A DNA stretch of 64,000 nt, taken from assembly GCF_023516715.1 (NCBI RefSeq), contig NZ_JAMGSI010000001.1:1054001-1118000 (forward strand), given 5' to 3'. The notes beneath the pieces were generated by a model. It was not told the origin of the DNA, searched no databases, and worked only from the letters and a program-made list of their open reading frames with translations. This DNA comes from Akkermansia massiliensis (GTDB taxonomy: Bacteria; Verrucomicrobiota; Verrucomicrobiia; Verrucomicrobiales; Akkermansiaceae). Made by a program: the position numbers and the translations under genes. Below are positions 58,344-64,000 of the stretch, one piece after another (position 1 is the first letter of the stretch; each line of letters starts with the position of its first letter).

Positions 58344-59249
58344 ATGAAAGCATACGTTATTTTAAAAAACTCGCTGCTGGCAGCCGCCCTCGGATGCGCC
58401 CTGTCCAGTTGCTATGATCCTTATTATGACAGTTTCAGCGTATCAGGCTCCTACAGCAGCGGCGGCTCCGGCATGTCCTACATGTATGACAACTCCGGCT
58501 ATCCCATTTACGGATATTACGGAGGCAGGCCCATCTATGCCTATGACACGTTCGGCAGCCCTATTTATTCCATCAGCCTGATCCGCCCGAATTACTACAT
58601 CCCCACGTGGGGACCGGCCCCCTATTACCGCGGGCACTACATCCGCCCACATTACTGCCGCCCCATGGCGCGTCCGCCGATGAAGCCCCAGTACAGGCCG
58701 GATCATTTCCGTCCGGACCACCGCCCGGGCAACAACAGGCCGGTTCCGCAGCCCGGCAGGCCCAACCACCGCCCGGACTTCGGAAAACCCGGCAATTCCC
58801 ACCGTCCGCCCGTAAGTAATCCGGGCGGCAGCCATAACCGGCCGGGAATAGGCCAGCCCGGCGGCAGCCACGGCAGGCCGGACTTCGGAAAGCCGGGACA
58901 GCCCTCCCGCCCGTCCGTCAACAATCCCCACCGCCCCGGCTCCGGCAATTCCGGGAGCACGCATCGTCCGGGCATCAGCCGTCCGGAGGGGAACCGGCCC
59001 TCCAGGCCTGACTTCGGGCGTCCCAGCCGTCCATCCACGCCCTCCTCCAGGCCATCCGCCTCCCGTCCGGGTCATTCGGGCATGAACCGTCCCAGCAGCC
59101 CTCCATCCGTTTCCAGGCCTTCTTCCCCGCCGCCGTCCGCCAGCGCGCCCAGCAGGCCGTCTTCGCCTCCTGCGGCTGCGCCGTCCCGTCCGTCTCCCTC
59201 ACCACGGCCTTCCGGCCCCGGAGGCTCCCATGGACCGCAGAGGAGATAA
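58344..59249 (+). CDS. Pro/Gly/His/Arg-rich repetitive lipoprotein
   Basis: This 301-residue protein starts at 58344; the signal peptide ends with a lipobox ALSSC near residue 22. A Tyr/Gly-rich segment follows (YSSGGSGMSYMYDNSGYPIYGYYGGRPIYAY, split here by runs of Gly-Tyr). From about residue 115 to the end it is a degenerate repeat of units such as GKPGNSHRPPVSNPGGSHNR and RPSRPSTPSSRPS. Cationic and disordered, it may interact with cell wall or extracellular glycans; this is inference. It is a single gene. Confidence 0.7.
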   Translation: MKAYVILKNSLLAAALGCALSSCYDPYYDSFSVSGSYSSGGSGMSYMYDNSGYPIYGYYGGRPIYAYDTFGSPIYSISLIRPNYYIPTWGPAPYYRGHYIRPHYCRPMARPPMKPQYRPDHFRPDHRPGNNRPVPQPGRPNHRPDFGKPGNSHRPPVSNPGGSHNRPGIGQPGGSHGRPDFGKPGQPSRPSVNNPHRPGSGNSGSTHRPGISRPEGNRPSRPDFGRPSRPSTPSSRPSASRPGHSGMNRPSSPPSVSRPSSPPPSASAPSRPSSPPAAAPSRPSPSPRPSGPGGSHGPQRR

Positions 59250-59533
59250 TCCACCCCTGAAACCCTGAAAGGTTCTCCCCATGGGGCTGTTTTGAGCAAG
59301 GCGGGCAAACCGGAGGAAGACAAGCCCCGGATCATGTTATGAACCGGGCCTCCGGCCAGCAGGAGAGCCGAAAGCGGACAAGGAAAAAGGGTACTTTAAA
59401 CAATATGCGTCCGCCTTCCTGGGGTTTTTAAACATTCCAGGACATCCCGTACCGCAGGGAGAAGGCGGCCAGCGAACAAAGGAGAAAAGGACAGGCCCTT
59501 CCCTGTGAATAAGGGATGGAACGAAAAGACGTT

Positions 59534-59809
59534 CTATTGTTTTTTCCAGCGTTTCAGCGTGGGAAAAAACAGGGTCATTTGGGCAATGGCTTCCTCTTTC
59601 GTGTAGGAGGAACCATTCTCCTTGTTGAATTCCTCCACAAACCGGGCGCAATGTTCAATCATCTGCTCCATGGTGCATTCTGACGTAAATGCGCCGTCCT
59701 GAAAGCAATAATGGCAATATTCCTCACTGGAGGTTCCGTCATGGTTGGTGCCGCAGTCTTCCCTGCTTCCCAGAGGCATGCCGCAGCTTTGGCAGAATGG
59801 AGTATTCAT
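59534..59809 (-). CDS. Putative zinc-ribbon domain protein
   Basis: This 91-residue protein has FCQSCGMPL at the N-terminus, CGTNHDGTSSEEYCHYCFQDGAFTSECTMEQMIEHC, and a charged C-terminus. The order matches the putative zinc-ribbon family (Zn_ribbon_2-type), in which the CxxC...CxxC pairs bind zinc. Function unknown. It is a single gene between the lipoprotein and histidine kinase genes. Confidence 0.85.
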   Translation of the reverse strand: MNTPFCQSCGMPLGSREDCGTNHDGTSSEEYCHYCFQDGAFTSECTMEQMIEHCARFVEEFNKENGSSYTKEEAIAQMTLFFPTLKRWKKQ

Positions 59810-59906
59810 AAAAGGAAATGGTTCTTGAAAAATAAAGAGGGTGAGGAAAGGATTAAAACCTGAATGACGGCTGATTTAAAGAATTTTGTTTTTCCGGAAC
59901 AGGCCC

Positions 59907-61976
59907 TCATGCCCTGGAAAGGGGAATCCTGAGGGCAAAGCGGCATCCGTGGGAACTTTCTTCCAGGCACAAGTCTCCGCCCATGCTTCTCGCCAGTTCC
60001 CGGGATAAAGCCAGCCCCAGCCCCACGCCCGGCTGTTTTCCGGCGGCCTCCTCCGCGGATCTGGAAAAGGGACGGAACAGCTTCCCTTTCAGGGAATCGG
60101 AAATGCCTTTCCCTTCATCCTCCACACGGATGACCAGAAAACGCTTTTCCCGTGCCAGTTCCACCTTCAGGACGCTGCCGTCAAAACATGCGTATTTGGC
60201 GGCGTTGTCCGCCAGATTGTACACGATCTGCTCCACGGCGGTCATGTCCGCAGTCACGGCCTCCGCTTGCAGCTCCGGAGCCACGTAAAGCTGGGAGTCC
60301 ATGCCCGCGGCGGCCAGCCGGGGGGAGATGCGGGCAATGACGGCGGAGGCGAGGTCCGTCACCGGAATTTTTTCCGGCTGGAGGGAGACCGAATTTTTCT
60401 CCACCCGCGCGTAGCTCAATACGTTGTCCACCAGGTGCGTCAGCCTGCCCGCCTCATTTTTCAGAATATCCACATAGGCCATTTCCCTGCCCTTGGGAAC
60501 CAGTCCGGAAGAAAGCATTTCCGTGTACATGTTGAACGTAGTCAGAGGCGTCCTTAGTTCATGCGTCACGGCGGAAACGAATACGGCGCGGCGTTCGCTC
60601 AGGCGGATGAGGCCGATCATGAAGCCAATGACCCCGCACAGGGCCAGAAGCCCGCAAAACCACGCCATCGCCATGGAATTCCAGACCGTCCGCAGGGAAT
60701 TGGCGGGCATGGAGGGAAGATTGCCCGGATTCAGCATGGCGGGAATTCCGGCCAGGGTCAGATAGCTTTCCTCCCGCCCGTCGGCGGGAGACAGGGTGGC
60801 CTCCGGCAAAATATCGGCTACGGACTCCAGCAGGTAGGCGGATAACTTGCCCCAGTCCAGCCAGATTCCCTGCACCCATACCTGGCCGTGGTCCGAGATG
60901 CGGCGCGTCAGGAAACATTCCTTCCCCTGCTGCCATCTGGGCTGGAGGGAGGAAATGGAGAACTCCCTGTAACTTTCCGGAGTTTTGGCGAACCCGTCAC
61001 GGCGGGTGACGGACATTTCCGCCAGGCTTTCCTTTACCGGAACCGGATTCGCCTTTTGTTCATGAACCTCAAACTGGACCATCTTCCCGTCCAGAGTCAA
61101 TGCCGCGGCACCCATATCCAGGAGAGCCGCAATATCGCCGGCCCCGCTTTCCAATTTTTTCCCGGTCCTTTTCAAGGAACCAGCCACATCCAGGCAATCC
61201 CCTTCCCCTTCCGGACTTTCCATGCCATTCACCTCCCCTGAAACGACCAGCCGTCCCGAATCCGCAATCTCCTTCTTTGCCCGCCGGGGAGGCTCCATGG
61301 CTTTCTTTTTCACCTTGACGCTGACATTGTACTCCTGCTGGCTGTTGGAAAGGTTTTTACGCATGTTGTAGTCTTCCATTCCCTGCTGGAAAGCCTTCCT
61401 GCTTTCCACTGCCAGCTCCTGCTGCAAGCCGTTCTTCTGCTGCTCCCTTCCATCCATGATGGCGACGGAAGTCACCTGTACCGCTTCTTCCGCAGGGGGG
61501 GCGGTCTCCGGCTGCACGGCATTCCCCGCGGAGATGGAGGCAGGCCTCGGCAAATTCTTCATGGCATCCACCACACGGCTGCCCCAGCCGGATCTTCCCA
61601 GTTGCAGGACATATTCCAGCCGTTCCCTGTCCTTCTGGGGAGAGGAAACGTTTCCCCGCGGGTCTATCTGGAAATACAGCTTGGCAAAGCCGGACAAATC
61701 CGGCATCGCACCTTCCTCCTTGCGGACTTCCGCCAGCGCGTTCCCCTGGAAATATTCTCCGGGAGAACGGTTGTTCTCCCCTGCGATCATGGAGGCCAGC
61801 AGGGAATCCATGCGCCACAGGGCCAGGCGGCTCTGCTCCACCAGGCGGATCTGGTGCGTTTCCGCCAGCCTGCGCTTCTCCGCATCCAGCATGGAATGGC
61901 TGAGCCATCCCATCACCCCCAGCAGAATCAGCAGGCAGGACCACAACAGCAAATGGAAGGAAAAACGGCTGCTCAT
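59907..61976 (-). CDS. Sensor histidine kinase with large periplasmic domain
   Basis: This 689-residue inner-membrane kinase starts at 61976, which overlaps the response regulator stop by 4 bp (ATGA). Two membrane segments (about 8-28 and 430-458) bound a periplasmic region of roughly 400 residues with no recognised sensor domain. The cytoplasmic part has the H-box AVTHELRTPLTTFNMYTEML, N-box IVYNLADNAAKYA, G1 VEDEGKGISD and G2 GVGLGLALSRELA. It phosphorylates the partner regulator; the signal is unknown. Confidence 0.9.
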   Translation of the reverse strand: MSSRFSFHLLLWSCLLILLGVMGWLSHSMLDAEKRRLAETHQIRLVEQSRLALWRMDSLLASMIAGENNRSPGEYFQGNALAEVRKEEGAMPDLSGFAKLYFQIDPRGNVSSPQKDRERLEYVLQLGRSGWGSRVVDAMKNLPRPASISAGNAVQPETAPPAEEAVQVTSVAIMDGREQQKNGLQQELAVESRKAFQQGMEDYNMRKNLSNSQQEYNVSVKVKKKAMEPPRRAKKEIADSGRLVVSGEVNGMESPEGEGDCLDVAGSLKRTGKKLESGAGDIAALLDMGAAALTLDGKMVQFEVHEQKANPVPVKESLAEMSVTRRDGFAKTPESYREFSISSLQPRWQQGKECFLTRRISDHGQVWVQGIWLDWGKLSAYLLESVADILPEATLSPADGREESYLTLAGIPAMLNPGNLPSMPANSLRTVWNSMAMAWFCGLLALCGVIGFMIGLIRLSERRAVFVSAVTHELRTPLTTFNMYTEMLSSGLVPKGREMAYVDILKNEAGRLTHLVDNVLSYARVEKNSVSLQPEKIPVTDLASAVIARISPRLAAAGMDSQLYVAPELQAEAVTADMTAVEQIVYNLADNAAKYACFDGSVLKVELAREKRFLVIRVEDEGKGISDSLKGKLFRPFSRSAEEAAGKQPGVGLGLALSRELARSMGGDLCLEESSHGCRFALRIPLSRA

Positions 61977-62662
61977 GCTCCGTCCTCCCAAACATATCCC
62001 CGCCCTCTCAGGGTGCGGATGACGGCGGAGTTCCTTTTCCCCATTTTTTCCCGCAGGCGGGCGATCGTGGTGTCAATGCTCCGCGTTTCCACCAGCCGGG
62101 GGTCCATCTTCCAGACCCTCGCCAGGATTTCCTCACGGGTGATGATTCTTCCGGCATTGGCCGCCAGATGGCGCGCCAGGTCAAATTCCTTGGTGGTCAG
62201 CACCACCCGCTCCTCCCCCAGAACCAGGGCGCGGGCGGCAAAATCCAGATGCCCCTCCGGCAGCATGACGCGGTTGACGGCGCTAGGCCTTTCCGGGGAC
62301 CGCCTCAGCACGGCCTCTATCCTGGCCAGCACTTCCAGCAGGCTGAAGGGCTTCACCACATAATCGTCCGCCCCCAGCTTCAGCCCCTTCACCTTGTCCG
62401 CCTCCGCGCCCTTGGCGGTGAGCATCAGCACCGGAACGGTGGAGCGGTCTTCCCTGATGCGTTTCAGCAGTTCAAAACCGTTCGCTCCGGGCAGGACTAC
62501 ATCCAGCAGGGCCAGGTCATACTCCTCTGCATGAATCATCTCCATGGCCTCATAACCGTCCCTGGCGGACAAAACGTCATAGCCGGACACCGCCAGGGCG
62601 TCCGCCAGGCCGTTTCTAATGGCATGATCGTCTTCTACGACCAGAATGCGGTAGCGGTGCAT
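61973..62662 (-). CDS. OmpR/PhoB-family response regulator
   Basis: This 229-residue regulator has a receiver domain with acidic pocket D11-D12 in VVEDDHAI, phospho-acceptor D54 in LALLDVVLPG, the Thr of VLMLTAKG and Lys of YVVKPF. The C-terminal winged helix has ILARVWKMDPRLVETRSIDTTIARLREKMG and RTLRGRGYVW. It is first in an operon with the histidine kinase, with start and stop overlapping. Target genes are unknown. Confidence 0.93.
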   Translation of the reverse strand: MHRYRILVVEDDHAIRNGLADALAVSGYDVLSARDGYEAMEMIHAEEYDLALLDVVLPGANGFELLKRIREDRSTVPVLMLTAKGAEADKVKGLKLGADDYVVKPFSLLEVLARIEAVLRRSPERPSAVNRVMLPEGHLDFAARALVLGEERVVLTTKEFDLARHLAANAGRIITREEILARVWKMDPRLVETRSIDTTIARLREKMGKRNSAVIRTLRGRGYVWEDGA

Positions 62663-62715
62663 GTGCGGAATAATCTATCAAATAGGAACGTTGCGGTAAA
62701 ACAGGTTTTTTCAGA

Positions 62716-62760
62716 AGAAAAATTCTGCGGGGCCGCCGGCACTCCCGGACAGCCCCGCAG
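62716..62760 (-). terminator. Terminator of the VWA gene
   Basis: On the minus strand CTGCGGGGC/GCCCCGCAG (62760-62752 with 62733-62725) is followed by AATTTTTCTTC. Confidence 0.85.
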
Positions 62761-62766
62761 GAGCAC

Positions 62767-64000
62767 TCATTTCTTCACTCTATCATTCATAGGGGAATCT
62801 TTTCCTTCCGTTTCGTTCTCTTCAACAAAGGAAAACTGCTTTTTGGAGGCCTGCTGCCGGACAGCCTGGATAATGGCGTCCTCCAGGGTGTTCGGTTTGG
62901 CGTCCCTGGAAGCGCTCTGCTGCTTCCATTTGGCCAGCCATTCATTGCGCCGGGCGTCCAGCTCCTTTACCTTCTTCTGCAGGGCTCCGCGCTCCTCCGC
63001 CTTCTTTTTCACGATGGCTTCCACTTCCTCCGCGGTTTTACCTTCCAGTTCCTTGGGGAGCTGCCCGGCAGTCCCCAAATCTCCCAGCGCCTGGACTCCG
63101 TTCCGGTCATAAAAATCCACCAGGTCCCATGAAGTATTGGAGTACGCCGCCTTGTTCGCCTTGGCGCTGGCCCGCCCTACGGCAGCCGCAGGCGACAGTT
63201 TCAGCGCCAGCGTATCCTGGCGTTCCTGCTTGCTCAGCCTTTCAGCCTGAACTTCCGGTGAACCGTAAGCCAGGTAAGTCGCATTCAGGGAGGAACTCAA
63301 CTTGGCAAGTTCTCCGTCAAAGGGCGTTTCCGGGTCCGGGGGAGCCGCGTTGTGGTCAATGTTGAGAAAGCTGCCGTCCCCCTTTTTAGCTCCGTCCTTC
63401 CACAGGCGCGTATCCGAGTCTCCGGCATTGCCGCAATGAATGGTATTGACGGTAATGCCCCTCTCCAGCCCGCGCGCAATCGCTTCCGCATACGGCACGC
63501 TGCCCTGGTTGAAGGGTTCATTGCCGGCGATGAAGACCAGCTTCAGCGCATGGGGATCATCCGTATTCCATTTTAACTCCTTCACGGCCCGGTCAATGAC
63601 GGCTCCGCAGCATTCCGTGCCGCCGTAGGTTTTCAGCTTGAACAATTCCTCGGAGACCTTGTCCAGGTCATCCGTGAACGGAAGCACCCGGCGTATCCAG
63701 GCGTCCCTGGAGGACAGCCCGTCGTTTCCATACTCATACAGGGCAAGCTGGATATCGGGCAATTTGCCGTTCTGGCGCGCCAGCGTCATGTCATTGACAA
63801 TCTTCCACAAATAAGTGCGCGCCTGGTCGATGAGGCCGTTCATGCTGCTGGAGGTATCCAGCAACAGGGCAATCTGAACGACGGCGCGGTCATCTTTTTC
63901 CGCGGCGCCCTGGACGGGAGCCGCAGGAGTTCCGGAGGAAGCCTCCTCCTGCTTCGGCGTTACGCTGATCTCCGCCTCTCCGGGAGCCGTTCTGTCCGCA
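62767..64000 (-). CDS. Von Willebrand factor A-domain protein, 5' end beyond the window
   Basis: The minus-strand frame is open from the window edge through the stop at 62767 (about 410 codons seen). A Glu/Ala/Pro-rich segment leads to VVQIALLLDTSSSMNG, the MIDAS motif DxSxS, and later TYGGTECC and VFIAGNEPF, matching a VWA metal-binding fold. The end is a Lys/Glu-rich helical region. VWA domains commonly mediate metal-dependent binding. The N-terminus and any signal peptide lie outside. The two-component operon follows on the same strand after the terminator. Confidence 0.85.
   Translation of the reverse strand, partial: ADRTAPGEAEISVTPKQEEASSGTPAAPVQGAAEKDDRAVVQIALLLDTSSSMNGLIDQARTYLWKIVNDMTLARQNGKLPDIQLALYEYGNDGLSSRDAWIRRVLPFTDDLDKVSEELFKLKTYGGTECCGAVIDRAVKELKWNTDDPHALKLVFIAGNEPFNQGSVPYAEAIARGLERGITVNTIHCGNAGDSDTRLWKDGAKKGDGSFLNIDHNAAPPDPETPFDGELAKLSSSLNATYLAYGSPEVQAERLSKQERQDTLALKLSPAAAVGRASAKANKAAYSNTSWDLVDFYDRNGVQALGDLGTAGQLPKELEGKTAEEVEAIVKKKAEERGALQKKVKELDARRNEWLAKWKQQSASRDAKPNTLEDAIIQAVRQQASKKQFSFVEENETEGKDSPMNDRVKK

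Overview
The window reads as a chromosomal segment of a GC-rich Gram-negative bacterium of the Planctomycetes-Verrucomicrobia-Chlamydiae group, most likely Akkermansia (a mucin degrader) or a close relative. The reasons are two exported proteins with PEP-CTERM tails, an LpxC-FabZ fusion, a signal-peptide GH20 hexosaminidase in tandem with a formylglycine sulfatase, a GH36-like galactosidase, lipid A and peptidoglycan genes, and a GGGtGRT/Fe-S scaffold pair. This assignment is inference from gene content; no rRNA or tRNA gene was seen.

Layout. 1-3 kb: the 5' part of a giant autotransporter-repeat surface protein and a PEP-CTERM LamG-like protein behind an inverted-repeat-flanked leader. 3-8.3 kb: a three-gene operon (coiled-coil/TPR protein, NAD-dependent dehydrogenase, degenerate peptidase-like protein). 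8.3-18.3 kb: pepT, purB, a YbjN-HlyD pair, GH36, polA. 18.5-24 kb: small accessory genes (two tail-to-tail overlapping membrane proteins, hpt, GyrI-like, two GNATs, acyltransferase). 24-29.7 kb: sulfatase, GH20, second PEP-CTERM protein with a second inverted-repeat leader, DUF721/DciA-like. 29.7-35.1 kb: ferredoxin, lnt, phosphodiester glycosidase, nucleotidyltransferase, lpxC-fabZ. 35.4-40 kb: PfkB kinase, fluoride riboswitch with crcB and DUF190, Fe-alcohol dehydrogenase, a hypothetical. 40.6-44 kb: XerD cotranscribed with an orphan N6-adenine methyltransferase, a decayed zinc-finger gene, and a short relative of the 918-aa TPR protein. 44-48 kb: GGGtGRT/NifU-like pair, metallophosphoesterase, DUF1353 lipoprotein, flavodoxin. 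48.4-52.9 kb: an AT-rich TPR-DUF2971-like protein, a CvpA-like protein, aroC, HU. 53-57 kb: murA, RNase P RNA (rnpB), a lipoprotein, aroA. 57-64 kb: YkgJ-type and glycosyltransferase-like genes, a Pro/Gly/His-rich lipoprotein, a Zn-ribbon protein, a two-component system, and a VWA protein cut by the window edge.

How the genes work together. Much of the window is housekeeping (purine salvage and synthesis, shikimate, murein, lipid A, lipoprotein maturation, DNA replication and repair). Overlaid on this is host-facing surface biology: exported glycan-degrading enzymes and PEP-CTERM surface proteins. The most interesting observations are: (1) related inverted palindromic repeats flanking the leaders of both PEP-CTERM genes, which look like either invertible promoter segments or a shared operator; (2) a family of exported proteins sharing an N-terminal helical module and an identical C-terminal RFRIGS tail; (3) a fluoride riboswitch whose P1 strand has a 7-bp alternative partner, followed by a possible translationally coupled leader ORF, crcB and DUF190; (4) a recombinase-methyltransferase operon; (5) a low-GC TPR protein with a DUF2971-like C-terminus.
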